Shown here: in pieces, positions 52,911-61,879 of the stretch
How positions within the stretch are numbered: the stretch's first letter is position 1
How the letters are laid out: the number at the start of each line of letters is the position of its first letter
Source: Verrucomicrobiaceae bacterium
GTDB taxonomy: Bacteria > Verrucomicrobiota > Verrucomicrobiia > Verrucomicrobiales > Verrucomicrobiaceae
NCBI GenBank assembly: GCA_019694165.1
Contig: JAIBCL010000007.1
Location: 62,001 to 126,000, forward strand
Direction of reading: 5' to 3'
DNA length: 64,000 bases
Notes under the pieces: generated by a model
What the model was told of the DNA's origin: nothing
What the model saw: only the letters and a program-made list of their open reading frames with translations
Database searches by the model: none
Made by a program: the position numbers and the translations under genes

Positions 52911-55553
52911 GTGTGGGTTTGTCCGCGCTGCGCGCGCGCACCCTCGCCCACCTGCTTGTCAGACACATCCCACACCGAACTCCAGTCCACCTCGGAAATC
53001 CGCGTGCTCGCCTTGCGCGGACCCAACATCTGGTCCCGCGCCACCGCACTCGAATGCTGGGTGGAGTTTCACCCCGTCGCCAACCCGGCCCCGGGCTGGC
53101 GTGACTGGCTGCTCTCCTGGGTGCCCGCGATCGAACCCGTGCTGCGCGAGATCACCGCCGCGGACCCGCACTCGCTCGCCAGGCTGCTGAATCACGTCAC
53201 GCTCCATCTGCAAAGCCGCACCGATCTGCTGCTCGGCTTTCACAAGATCGTCGAGACTTCACAGCCCAACGTCCTGCGCATCATCACGCAATACGACGAG
53301 GAGAGCGTCGCGCGCCGCGCCTTCCAACTCGCCCGCCAGATGATTGATGCCGCACTCGCCGGCCGCACCTTCGACTTCCACAAGGAGCATACTGATCTCA
53401 AGGACCATGCCGATGACGTGTGCCTCGGCCCGAGCACGCGCTCGATGGTGAACGCCGCCATCGTCCGCGGCATTCCCGTGCGTCGTCTCACCGAAGGCTC
53501 GCTCGTGCAGCTCGGCTGGGGCCGCAAGCAGAAGAAGATACTCGCCGCCGCCACCAGTCAGACCAGCGCCATCGCGGAGGACATCGTGCAGGACAAGGAC
53601 CTCACCCGCATCCTGCTCCATCAGGTCGGCCTGCCCGTGCCGCGTGGTCGTCCGGTCAGAGATGCCGAGGACGCGTGGGCCGCCGCGCAGGAGATCGGCG
53701 TGCCCGTCGTGGTGAAGCCGCGTGATGGCAACCAGGGCCGCGCCGTCTCGCTCAATCTCTACAATCGCGAGCAGGTCGCCGCCGCCTTCGACGCCGCGCA
53801 TGTGGAGAGCGACTCGGTCATCGTCGAAAAGTTTGCGGAGGGCGATGACTACCGCGTGCTGGTCATCGGAAAACAATTTGTCGCCGCCAGCCGTCGCAAG
53901 CCCGCGCATGTCATCGGCGACGGCGTCCATACCATCAACGAACTCGTCGCCGAGGTGAACCTCGACCCGCGCCGCGCCGCCGAGCACGCGGCCGCGCTCA
54001 GCAAGATCCGTATCGACGCCGTGGCGCTTTCCGTCCTTGCCGAGCAAGGTGTCACGCCCGACACGATCCCCGCGAAGGGCCGCCAGATTCTCATCCGCCG
54101 CAATGCAAACCTCAGCACCGGCGGCACCGCCGTCGATGTCACCGACGACGTGCATCCCACGCTCAAGGCCGTGTGCATCGAGGCCGCGAACGCCGTGGGC
54201 CTCGACATCTGCGGCATCGACCTCGTCGCCACCGACATCACCGCGCCGCTCAGTGAGCGCAATGGCTGCATCATCGAGCTGAACGCCCGGCCCGGCCTGC
54301 GCATGCACTTGTATCCCAGCGAAGGCAAATCGCGCGATGTGGGCATGGCCGTCATCAACACCATGTTCGGCACGGAGGACCAGGGCCGCATTCCGCTCGT
54401 GGCCGTCACCGGCGTCAACGGCAAGACCACGACCACGCGCTTCATCGCGCATCTTCTCAGCCAGAAAGGCTGGACGGTCGGCCACACCAGCACGGACGGC
54501 GTCTTCGTCGGCGGTCGCATGTTGGACTACGGCGATTGCAGCGGCCCCGTCAGCGCCCGCAGCGTGCTTTCTTATCCGGTCACCGACGCGGCGGTGCTCG
54601 AAGTTGCGCGCGGTGGCATCCTGCGCGCCGGCCTCGCCTTCGATCATTGTGACGTGGCCGTCATCACCAACATCGGCGAAGGCGACCACCTCGGCCTGCT
54701 GGAAGTGAACACGCCCGAGGAACTCGCCGCCGTGAAGTCCGTCATCGTCGGCGCCGTGCCGGCCACCGGCACCGCCGTGCTGAACGCAGCCGATCCGCTC
54801 GTCGTGAAAATGGCCGAGACGTATCAGCGCCGCACGATTTTCTTCGCGAACGACGACGGCAACGACGTCATCCGCCGCCACTGCGCCACCGGTGAGCGCG
54901 CCATCTTCACCCGCAACGGCTCCGTCATCCTCGCCGACGGCACGAATGAAAAGGCGCTGATCGCCTTGTCCGAAGTGCCCATCACCCTCGGCGGCAAGAT
55001 TGGCTTCCAGATTGAAAACACCATCGCCGCCATCGCCGCCGCGTGGGCGCTTGGGCTGTCCGAGGAACTCATCCGCGCCGGCGTCCGCAGCTTCGCGCCC
55101 GGCTTCGAGCAGAACGCCGGCCGCTTCAACATCATCGATCTCAACGGCGTCACCGTCGTGTGCGACTACGGCCACAACATCGACGCCCTGCGTGCGCTGC
55201 TGAACTCGCTGCGCCATTTCTCGAACAAGCGCCGCCTCGTCGTTTACAGCTCCGCCGGCGACCGGCGCGACGAGGACATCATCGAGCAGGGCCGCATGTT
55301 GAGCACCGAGTTCGACGAAGCGTGGCTCTACGAAGGCGACTACGTGCGCGGCCGCCCGTCCGGACAAATCATGGAACTGCTCGCGAAGGGCCTCGAAAAT
55401 TCACCGCGCACCAAGCGGGTCGAGTCAATTCTGGGCCACCTCAAGTGCGTCGATCTCGCGCTCGAATCCGCGCTTCCCGGTGACCTCGTCATGATCCAGG
55501 CCGACACCGCCGACGAGACCGTCCAGCACCTGCGCGCGAAGTTGGACGCATGA
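52911..55553 (+). CDS. cphA: Cyanophycin synthetase
   Basis: An 880-aa cytoplasmic enzyme. The CphA N-domain (EIRVLALRGPNIWSR; DEESVARRAFQLARQMIDA) is followed by an ATP-grasp domain (~215-480, VPVVVKPRDGNQGRAVSLNL, IIELNARPGLRMHLYPSEG). The C-terminal Mur-ligase-like domain has its P-loop VTGVNGKTTTTRF near 497-509, EVARGGILRAGL, and NAGRFNIIDLNGVTVV. The length is normal for CphA1. It joins Asp and Arg into the storage polymer multi-L-arginyl-poly-L-aspartate, using ATP. No cyanophycinase is visible within the window. The start is unsure: GTG 52911, or TTG 52956 giving MSDTSHTELQ. Confidence 0.95.
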   Translation: MWVCPRCARAPSPTCLSDTSHTELQSTSEIRVLALRGPNIWSRATALECWVEFHPVANPAPGWRDWLLSWVPAIEPVLREITAADPHSLARLLNHVTLHLQSRTDLLLGFHKIVETSQPNVLRIITQYDEESVARRAFQLARQMIDAALAGRTFDFHKEHTDLKDHADDVCLGPSTRSMVNAAIVRGIPVRRLTEGSLVQLGWGRKQKKILAAATSQTSAIAEDIVQDKDLTRILLHQVGLPVPRGRPVRDAEDAWAAAQEIGVPVVVKPRDGNQGRAVSLNLYNREQVAAAFDAAHVESDSVIVEKFAEGDDYRVLVIGKQFVAASRRKPAHVIGDGVHTINELVAEVNLDPRRAAEHAAALSKIRIDAVALSVLAEQGVTPDTIPAKGRQILIRRNANLSTGGTAVDVTDDVHPTLKAVCIEAANAVGLDICGIDLVATDITAPLSERNGCIIELNARPGLRMHLYPSEGKSRDVGMAVINTMFGTEDQGRIPLVAVTGVNGKTTTTRFIAHLLSQKGWTVGHTSTDGVFVGGRMLDYGDCSGPVSARSVLSYPVTDAAVLEVARGGILRAGLAFDHCDVAVITNIGEGDHLGLLEVNTPEELAAVKSVIVGAVPATGTAVLNAADPLVVKMAETYQRRTIFFANDDGNDVIRRHCATGERAIFTRNGSVILADGTNEKALIALSEVPITLGGKIGFQIENTIAAIAAAWALGLSEELIRAGVRSFAPGFEQNAGRFNIIDLNGVTVVCDYGHNIDALRALLNSLRHFSNKRRLVVYSSAGDRRDEDIIEQGRMLSTEFDEAWLYEGDYVRGRPSGQIMELLAKGLENSPRTKRVESILGHLKCVDLALESALPGDLVMIQADTADETVQHLRAKLDA

Positions 55554-55678
55554 CGTAACGGACTTGGCCTGCCTCGGGGGAGCCTGCGATCAAGCCGGCG
55601 AATGTGAATACCCCCGCCCTGCGAGTGTCATGTCCAGAATCCCGGGCCTTTGATCGACACGAAATTTTGGCGCTTGCC

Positions 55679-55699
55679 AGTGTGCAGGAGAAGCACACT
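55679..55699. terminator. Hairpin downstream of cphA
   Basis: A perfect 7-bp stem (agtgtgc / gcacact) with a 7-nt loop lies 126 bp after the cphA stop. It may be a terminator; no U-tract follows. The remaining unique part of 55554-55749 shows no gene that I can support. Confidence 0.3.
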
Positions 55700-55749
55700 T
55701 GCAGCCAGGAGGACAAACGACTCTGGAGTTCGCGTCGGACGGGTGCGCG

Positions 55750-55901
55750 CAGGGCTTACGCATGAACCGAAAGCGCAAGCCTCAAATCTACGATTTGCCC
55801 CGCAGATTCAGAATTCCACAAATGGGTTCAGAAGAACTCCAATCCGTGGTTGTCCTGAATCCGTGGAAATTCACTCAGAAGCAATTCATGCGCAAACCCT
55901 G
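55750..55901. repeat. Dispersed element with terminal inverted repeats, copy B
   Basis: This 152-bp copy is highly similar to 453-594 apart from a ~10-bp insertion near 55813 and scattered substitutions. Its termini (55750-55766 and 55885-55901) pair over 15 of 17 positions. Where copy A has GTATG/CATAC in the arms, this copy has GCATG/CATGC, so the pairing is kept through a compensatory change. It ends 100 bp upstream of another Tat-exported protein gene, in the same orientation as copy A. Confidence 0.8.
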
Positions 55902-56001
55902 GGTGCGCGGTGCGGTCCAGGTTTGCTGATTGACCTTTCCAGGCAAATCCGGGACACTGCACAAGACTGTCCGCCGTCCCACCATCAACCTGGAGGTCGC
56001 C

Positions 56002-57552
56002 ATGAATGATCCGCACACCCGCCGCCGGTTCCTTGCCGAAGTAGGCAAAGGAACACTGCTCTCCACCATCGGCCCGGCGCTCGCGTCGGAGTTGGGCATC
56101 ATGCCTGCGGCCTTCGCCGCAGACAGGCCGGAGCCGCTGGATTTCGGCGACATGGAGCCGCTCGTGCGCCTCATGCAGGAGACCGAGGTGGCGAAGCTGC
56201 AGCCCGCGCTGCTCGCACGGCTCAAGTCCGGCGTGCCGCTGAAGAAGCTTCTCGCGGCGGGCGCGCTGGCAAATGCGCGCACTTTCGGCGGCGAGGACTA
56301 TGTGGGTTTTCACACGCTCATGGCGCTCACGCCCGCCATGCGCATGTCCGATGCCATGCCTTCGGGAGAGCAGGCGCTGCCGGTCTTCAAGGTGCTTTAC
56401 CGCAACAGCAACCGCATTCAGGAACACGGCGGCCGGACGGGTGAAGTGCTCCACGCCGTGGGCGCCACGCCGGGCGGGGCGACCGATGCGGCGCTCCACG
56501 CCGCGGTGAAGCGCAAGGACGAGGCCGCCGCCGAGGGCATCTTCGCCGCGCTCGTGAAGCAGGACACAGACGCCGCCTTCGCCGCTCTGCTCCACTGCGT
56601 GCAGGACGACACGGAGGTGCACCGCACCGTGCTGCCATATCGCGCTTGGGACCTGCTCGATGTCGTGGGCCACGAGCACGCGCTCACGCTGCTGCGCCAG
56701 TCCCTGCGCTACTGCCTCGCCGCCGAGGGTCGCCGCAGGCCCGAGTGGGACGAGCACTCCGACGTGCTCGCCCGGCTCCTCGACGAACACAAGCTCCTCG
56801 ACCGCGAGCCCGGCACGCGTGCCGCCGACGACGGCTTCATCGAGAAACTCAGCCAGACCATCTTCAACGGCACGCCCGCGCAGGCCGCGGGCGCGGTGGC
56901 CGCTGCGCTGGCGGTGGGATTCGATCCGCTCGAAGTCGGCGAGGCCGTCTCACTCGCCGCGAATCAACTGCTCCTGCACGATCTCGGCCGCCCGCCCGCA
57001 TGGGAGGCGCCGGGCAAGCCCGCCGGCAGCGTGCACGGCGACTCCATCGGGGTGCACGCTTGCGATTCCGCCAACGCGTGGCGCAATCTCTCGCGCGTCA
57101 GCCGCGGCGCTCACGTCCACGCCTGCCTCATCCTCGGCGCGTGGCAGATGGCGCGCGACACCGGCTCACGCCCCGACATTCGCAAATGGGACACTGTCCC
57201 CTCCGGTCAGCAGCTCAATGCCATCGCCGAAACCGATGCCCCTTCTCTTCTGGCCGCGCTCGACGATGCCATCCGCGGGAACATGCAGGGCCGCGCCAGC
57301 GCCGTCGCGCAGCGCTGCGGTGAGCGTGGCGTGCCGGCGGAAAAAGTCTTCGCCACGCTCCTCCGCTACGCCGTCAGCGAGGACGGGGCGCTCCACGCGG
57401 AGAAGTACTACCAGACCGTGTGCGATGAATTTCGAACCACGCGCCCCGCCTTCCGCTGGCGTCATGTCACCGCCCTCGCGCGGGTGACCGCCAGCGAGTA
57501 CGGACGCCCCGCCCCGGGACAGGCCGAGGCACGCGAACTGCTGCGCACATGA
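56002..57552 (+). CDS. Tat-exported protein of unknown function
   Basis: A 516-aa protein with a twin-arginine signal (MNDPHTRRRFLAEVGKG) and a good ribosome-binding site (TGGAGG) before ATG 56002. The rest is mainly helical. Notable motifs are EPLVRLMQETEVAKLQPAL, ANARTFGGEDYVGFHTLMAL, FKVLYRNSNRIQEHGG, a His-containing HRTVLPYRAWDLLDVVGHEHA and RVSRGAHVHACLILGAW. Several conserved-looking His residues could bind a cofactor or metal. Proteins of this type occur in Planctomycetes and Verrucomicrobia, but I know of no assigned function. The stop overlaps the next start (ATGA), so the two genes are coupled. Confidence 0.75.
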   Translation: MNDPHTRRRFLAEVGKGTLLSTIGPALASELGIMPAAFAADRPEPLDFGDMEPLVRLMQETEVAKLQPALLARLKSGVPLKKLLAAGALANARTFGGEDYVGFHTLMALTPAMRMSDAMPSGEQALPVFKVLYRNSNRIQEHGGRTGEVLHAVGATPGGATDAALHAAVKRKDEAAAEGIFAALVKQDTDAAFAALLHCVQDDTEVHRTVLPYRAWDLLDVVGHEHALTLLRQSLRYCLAAEGRRRPEWDEHSDVLARLLDEHKLLDREPGTRAADDGFIEKLSQTIFNGTPAQAAGAVAAALAVGFDPLEVGEAVSLAANQLLLHDLGRPPAWEAPGKPAGSVHGDSIGVHACDSANAWRNLSRVSRGAHVHACLILGAWQMARDTGSRPDIRKWDTVPSGQQLNAIAETDAPSLLAALDDAIRGNMQGRASAVAQRCGERGVPAEKVFATLLRYAVSEDGALHAEKYYQTVCDEFRTTRPAFRWRHVTALARVTASEYGRPAPGQAEARELLRT

Positions 57553-58622
57553 GCATCCTCGAAGAACTCGGCGTCGCGCTCGGCCTCGCCTCTCTGGCGG
57601 GCGTGAACCTCTATCTCACGGTGTTGCTCACCGGTCTGCTGGTGCGCTTTGACTGGCTGCACCTCGCCGCGAAGTACCAGCACCTCGAGGTCTTCGGCCA
57701 TCCCGCAGTGCTCGCCGTCGCCGGCGTGCTCTGCGTCATGGAATTCTTTGCCGACAAAATTCCGTGGGTGGACTCCCTCTGGGACAGCGTGCACACCGTC
57801 ATCCGCCCCGTGGGGGCCACGCTGCTGGCACTGCAAGCCCTCGGGCAGATGGACCCCTGGATGCAGGTCGTGGCCGCGCTCATCGCCGGTGGAGCGGCGC
57901 TCACCACGCACAGCGCCAAGGCCGGCGCGCGGCTCATGATCAACCACTCGCCGGAGCCGTTCTCGAACGTGGCCATGAGTCTCACTGAAAACATCGCCGT
58001 CGCCGGCGGCTCCGTGTTCGTGCTGTTGAAGCCCGTCATCGCGCTCGGCGTCTTCGCCGCCATCATCATCGTCATCTGGATGATCCTCCCGCGCATCTTC
58101 CGCATCATTCGCACGTCCCTGTGGCTCGTGTGGAACAAGCTGCGCATGCCCGGCCGCCGCGAGCCGCTCGCGGCGCCCGTCGCGCTCGCCGCGGAGACGG
58201 ATGGCCGCCTGCTCGCACTCCTCGCCGCGCAGGCCGCCACTTCGCAACACGAGATCGCGTGGACGGCGCACTGCATCACAGGCAAGTGCAAGGGCGTGCG
58301 CGGGCTGCGGCCGGACTTCCGTGCCGTCATCGTCGCAAAGAAAGATGCCGCCACGCTGCTCCTTGCCGTGGTCGGCGGCCTGCGTGACAGGATCATCGAG
58401 ATCGTCGTGCCCGGCGCCCGTATCGACGTGGACTCTCGTTTCCTCAGTGAAAACCTCGTCATCGAATCCTCCGGCAACACCATCGTCCTGCGCTTCCCGC
58501 GCGGGCGGGGCGACGAAGTGGAGACGATCTCCCTGCGGCTGCGGCAGATGGCCGCCCCCGCCGTTGTCGGCTCGCAGCCTGAATCGCCCGCGGAGGAACT
58601 CGCCCCAATGCCTGCCATCTGA
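57549..58622 (+). CDS. DUF4126 membrane protein
   Basis: A 357-aa protein whose first ~190 residues have five or six hydrophobic segments of the DUF4126 family (LGLASLAGVNLYLTVLLTGLL, VMEFFADKIPWVDSLWD, HSAKAGARLMINHSPEPFSN). A ~150-residue cytoplasmic or periplasmic C-terminal domain follows (HEIAWTAHCITGKCKGVRGL; DSRFLSENLVIESSGNTIVL), with a Pro-rich end. The C-terminal extension is not part of usual DUF4126 proteins and resembles nothing I can name. It is translationally coupled to the Tat-exported protein upstream, suggesting they act together at the membrane. Confidence 0.8.
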   Translation: MSILEELGVALGLASLAGVNLYLTVLLTGLLVRFDWLHLAAKYQHLEVFGHPAVLAVAGVLCVMEFFADKIPWVDSLWDSVHTVIRPVGATLLALQALGQMDPWMQVVAALIAGGAALTTHSAKAGARLMINHSPEPFSNVAMSLTENIAVAGGSVFVLLKPVIALGVFAAIIIVIWMILPRIFRIIRTSLWLVWNKLRMPGRREPLAAPVALAAETDGRLLALLAAQAATSQHEIAWTAHCITGKCKGVRGLRPDFRAVIVAKKDAATLLLAVVGGLRDRIIEIVVPGARIDVDSRFLSENLVIESSGNTIVLRFPRGRGDEVETISLRLRQMAAPAVVGSQPESPAEELAPMPAI

Positions 58623-58695
58623 TGTGTGACGACGGTGGCCTCACAGATGACATCGAGAGGCCGTCAACCATCCACCATCAACTCCGGGTTTGGGT

Positions 58696-59346
58696 TCAAC
58701 TCCACTCCAACGGCACCGGAAGCTCGCGCGCCGAATATTCGATGTGAAGCACACGACGACGTCTCTCCGCCGCCGTGGCACGGCCCGATGCGTGCAGCAG
58801 GAGCGGACGCATGAGCAGGGCGTCGCCTGCGCGCGCCGCGCACAGCACGGGCTGGGAGATGGAGCGCATCCGCTGGATCGCAGCGGCATCGAGGCGGCCC
58901 ATGATGTGCGTGCGCGGGATTACCTGCAGCGCACCGGTGCTCGCATCGCAGTCATCCAGATGCAGGCGGATGGCGAGCATCTGCTCGAGCATGGCGACCG
59001 GCGGCTGCACATGATGAATGCCATCCTTCACGCTCCACGGACCGTAGCCTTCGGCATCGGCGCGCTCTTTCACTGCAATGGTGAGATCTTGATGCCACGG
59101 GACAAGCCAGTTGGTGCTGGCGGATTTGTCGAAGAGAATTGCACGCACCAGCCGCGCTGGTCCGCCCAGATGACGGGACATGAGCGCGAGCATCTCCGGC
59201 GAACTTGCGAGATCACGCACCACGGGATCTGAGAGGGTCCCGCGCCAGCCTGCACCGGACGTGACGCAGAGGCGCGAGCGGAGCGTTGCGATCTGGTTTG
59301 TGTCGAGGACGGACGGGATGAGTTCAAAACCGTCGTCGGAGAGCAT
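58696..59346 (-). CDS. Phytanoyl-CoA dioxygenase family oxygenase
   Basis: A 216-aa Fe(II)/2-oxoglutarate-dependent oxygenase. The double-stranded beta-helix metal triad is visible as His85 and Asp87 (WHQDLT) and His185 (LLHASGRA). An Arg-rich strand after it (RRRVLHIEYS) supplies the 2-oxoglutarate-binding Arg. It is short for the family but the motifs are complete. PhyH-like bacterial enzymes hydroxylate diverse small molecules, and the substrate is unknown. It starts 72 bp downstream of an SGNH hydrolase gene in the same orientation. Confidence 0.85.
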   Translation of the reverse strand: MLSDDGFELIPSVLDTNQIATLRSRLCVTSGAGWRGTLSDPVVRDLASSPEMLALMSRHLGGPARLVRAILFDKSASTNWLVPWHQDLTIAVKERADAEGYGPWSVKDGIHHVQPPVAMLEQMLAIRLHLDDCDASTGALQVIPRTHIMGRLDAAAIQRMRSISQPVLCAARAGDALLMRPLLLHASGRATAAERRRRVLHIEYSARELPVPLEWS

Positions 59347-59417
59347 GGGCGGAAGCGCGTGGTGACCGGTGGCTTGTGGCGTGCTGAGCGCGCAAACCGC
59401 CCCTTTTCAAACGGGTC

Positions 59418-60569
59418 TTACTTCAGCGCGGCGCGCAGCACCGGCTCGAAGATGTCGGCCTGACGCATGAAGCCAAGATCGCTGGCGTGCGAGGCGTCGG
59501 TCGCGCCTTCGGTGTCGTCGCCGTAAAGGCTGTCGCCTTTGATGTAGCTGAGCTTCTTCACGCCGGCGGCGACGAGTTCGTCATACGCTTTCTTGAGAGC
59601 TGCGTGGTTCTCAGTGTGGAACTTGAACTTGTCTGGCGTGATCCAGTTGTTCGAGAAGCGGCGGTCTTCGACAAGGATGATCGGCACATCGGGCCTGGCG
59701 GCGCGGAGTTGTTTCACGAGCGGCATGCATTTCGCCGTCACATCGGCGGGACCCATGTTTGGCAGGCAATCGATCACATAAGCTGCGGCATCGAGTTCAA
59801 TGAGCAGATCGCCCACGGCCGCGTCCATTTTGCCATTGCCGGAGAAGCCGCAATTGATGACCGGCATGTCCAGACGGCGACCGAGGATGGCCGTATGAAC
59901 CATCCCGGGTCGCGAAGCGCATGCGCCGTGGGTGATGGAGGTGCCGTAGAAAACGATGGGCTTCGCGCGCGGGGCGAGTCCTTCGAGCTTCGCACCCTTC
60001 GGCACGCCGATCTCCAGCGACTCGATGCCGTTGTAGAGCGGCAGGTACGCCGCGTACTCGCGCTCGCCGGGCGCGAGGCCGGCGATGATCTGCTGCTCGA
60101 CGGTCTGCGCATTCGGCTTCGTCACCTGCACCCACTTCCATTTGCCGTCGGTGTCGCGCGCATAGAGATCCAGCCCGCTCACTCCGGTCGGAGGCATGTG
60201 CGGCATGCCGATGTTGCTCTTCGCGAGCTTGTAGCGCGCGTGGATCGCCGTCGCATCCGTCTTGAAGCGCACCATCATGCCCGCGCTGTCGCGGCTCAGG
60301 CTCCACACGGCCGGCGTGACTTTTCCTTCCGCTTTGGCGGGGAAGCGGTCGAACCAGCGCTTCCGTTCCTGATCGGCCCAGCCCCTGCCTTCCACGCCCC
60401 ACTTCGTCACGTCATGCCAGTCGAGGTTCACCGCCGCCTTCTTGTTCGTCCCCATGGCGGGGTCGAGCTTGGAGACGTCGTTGGTGGCTTTTGGCTTCGC
60501 AGGCGCCGCCGTTTGCGCCACGGCGGTGATGGAAACGAGGGCGATGGCAGCGATGAAACGCGGGATCAT
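59418..60569 (-). CDS. Exported SGNH/GDSL hydrolase
   Basis: A 383-aa exported enzyme with signal peptide MIPRFIAAIALVSITAVAQ. An N-terminal beta-sandwich (~50-190, WSLSRDSAGMMVRFKTDATA, VSGLDLYARDTDGKW) precedes an SGNH esterase domain. The nucleophile Ser is in FYGTSITHG, Gly and Asn blocks are NCGFSGNGK and DCLPNMGP, and the Asp/His pair is in DASHASDLGF near residue 360. This two-domain layout resembles SsfX3-like and carbohydrate-esterase-like hydrolases. Removal of acyl groups from polysaccharides is likely but not proven. It lies 30 bp after the DUF1080 gene. Confidence 0.87.
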   Translation of the reverse strand: MIPRFIAAIALVSITAVAQTAAPAKPKATNDVSKLDPAMGTNKKAAVNLDWHDVTKWGVEGRGWADQERKRWFDRFPAKAEGKVTPAVWSLSRDSAGMMVRFKTDATAIHARYKLAKSNIGMPHMPPTGVSGLDLYARDTDGKWKWVQVTKPNAQTVEQQIIAGLAPGEREYAAYLPLYNGIESLEIGVPKGAKLEGLAPRAKPIVFYGTSITHGACASRPGMVHTAILGRRLDMPVINCGFSGNGKMDAAVGDLLIELDAAAYVIDCLPNMGPADVTAKCMPLVKQLRAARPDVPIILVEDRRFSNNWITPDKFKFHTENHAALKKAYDELVAAGVKKLSYIKGDSLYGDDTEGATDASHASDLGFMRQADIFEPVLRAALK

Positions 60570-60599
60570 GGCGGGGACGGAGCTGGGAGTTGAAGACGA

Positions 60600-61580
60600 T
60601 TATTTCACCACGGGACGCAGCACCATGTTCCGGTAGTCCACGTTCGTGTGGTCGCCCTGGAGGTAGATGGGGCCTGGCTTGAACTCATCGCTGCTCATCG
60701 CGCCGCCGGTGCAGCCGAGCACGGGCTGATTGTCGATGATGGTCTTGCCGTTGAGGATCACGGTCAGGTGGCGGTCCACGAGCGTGATGTCGAGCGTCTG
60801 CCACTCGCCGATGGGCTTCTCGGCGGCCACGCTTGGCGTGATGCGGCTGTAGAGCGCACCCATGTGATGCGGATCGAGGGGCTGGCCAAAGCTCTCCATC
60901 ACCTGCACTTCATAAATGCCGCGCAGGTAGATGCCGCTGTTGCTGCCTTCCTGCGTGCGCACTTCCGTCTTCAAATTGAAGTCTTCAAACTCGGCATCGG
61001 TGCGCAGATTGCCGAAGTGCTTGTCCTTCGCCTTCACCACGCGGTTTTGCAGCACGCCATCGACGACGCTCCAGCCATTGTCCGCTTCCTTGAGCAAGCG
61101 CCAGCCAGTGAGGTCCTTGCCGTTCAGAAGAGCGACTGGATCGCCGAACTTCACCTTCGAGAGATCGGGCTTCGCCGGCATCGCGGGGATGCGTTTGCCG
61201 GTGAACTCGGCTGGCTGGCCCATCTGCTTGCCTTCGGGATTATGCTTCACAGTCGTGAGCTTCATCGCATCGCCGCTGAGCGTGGCAGTGATCGTCTCGG
61301 TCGTGACCTTGCCTTCCTTGTTTTTCTGGAGGCGGGTCACCAGGAGCTTGTCGCCTTCGATCTTCGTGCCGTCCGTCGGCAGCACGCTGCCACCGCCCCA
61401 CAAGACGCTGCTCGAGAGCTGGCCGCCCTTTTCTTCAACACCGAGCCATCCCGCGCCGCCGCCGGGAATGGTGAGAGCAAAGCGGCCGATGAACGGACTT
61501 TCGGCGACGGCGAGGCTGGCGGATGAAACGACCAGTGCGGCGATCGCGTGGCGGAGGCTGAGTGATGAGGGGCGGAGCAT
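60600..61580 (-). CDS. Exported DUF1080 (3-keto-disaccharide hydrolase-like) protein
   Basis: A 326-aa exported protein (signal ending SLAVAE). The ~110-residue N-terminal beta region (FALTIPGGGAGWLGVEEKGG) is followed by a LamG/glucanase-like DUF1080 domain. Its typical motifs are LLNGKDLTGWRL, WSVVDGVLQN, FEDFNLKTEVRTQEGSNSGIYLRG, MGALYSRITPS, GEWQTLDITLVDRHLTVILNG and GPIYLQGDH. DUF1080 enzymes act on 3-keto-glycosides, a route common in Planctomycetes, Verrucomicrobia and Bacteroidetes. With the SGNH hydrolase downstream it may degrade an acylated glycan. Confidence 0.88.
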   Translation of the reverse strand: MLRPSSLSLRHAIAALVVSSASLAVAESPFIGRFALTIPGGGAGWLGVEEKGGQLSSSVLWGGGSVLPTDGTKIEGDKLLVTRLQKNKEGKVTTETITATLSGDAMKLTTVKHNPEGKQMGQPAEFTGKRIPAMPAKPDLSKVKFGDPVALLNGKDLTGWRLLKEADNGWSVVDGVLQNRVVKAKDKHFGNLRTDAEFEDFNLKTEVRTQEGSNSGIYLRGIYEVQVMESFGQPLDPHHMGALYSRITPSVAAEKPIGEWQTLDITLVDRHLTVILNGKTIIDNQPVLGCTGGAMSSDEFKPGPIYLQGDHTNVDYRNMVLRPVVK

Positions 61581-61687
61581 GGATTGGGTTTGGTGGTTGA
61601 GTTGAAGTTGAAGTCAAACGCAGCCGTGCGGCCAACCTATCCCGCATGTTTGCGCCCCCGGCTTCCCGGCCCTGCAATAAGCCGGAG

Positions 61688-61869
61688 GTCAGGCTTCCAA
61701 GCCTGACAGCGGAGGACAGGTCGCTGACCTGTCAATGGACGGCGGGTTTTCCAACCCGCCGCATGTCGAAGGAGAGCCGCTCATTCGATTCCGGTCTTCC
61801 AAACTCGCCGATGCAGCCGCCGGGTTGAAAACCCGCCGCCCGCTGACAGACCGGAGGTCTGTCCTCCGG
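61688..61869. repeat. Array of short perfect hairpins
   Basis: In one 182-bp stretch there are hairpins at 61688-61707 (gtcaggctt/aagcctgac), 61715-61733 (gacaggtc/gacctgtc), 61741-61760 (ggcgggtt/aacccgcc), 61821-61835 (cgggtt/aacccg), 61845-61863 (gacagacc/ggtctgtc) and 61851-61869 (ccggagg/cctccgg). The last two overlap, so only one can form. Most sit in the 299-bp gap between the DUF1080 gene and the outer-membrane lipoprotein gene, which holds no gene. It is not a CRISPR array: the stems differ from each other. Confidence 0.75.
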
Positions 61870-61879
61870 CGCGGTGGTG

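Noticed and set aside
50492-53104. 870-codon plus-strand open frame opposite the ABC transporter
   Set aside because: No domain motifs, His/Glu/Ala-rich shadow composition; the minus strand has complete ABC exporter motifs.
53259-55367. 702-codon minus-strand open frame opposite cphA
   Set aside because: Shadow of a highly biased GC3 gene; cyanophycin synthetase motifs are clear on the plus strand.
61688-61869. Possible CRISPR array
   Set aside because: Stems are palindromic and differ from one another; there is no constant repeat, no regular spacer length and no cas gene.
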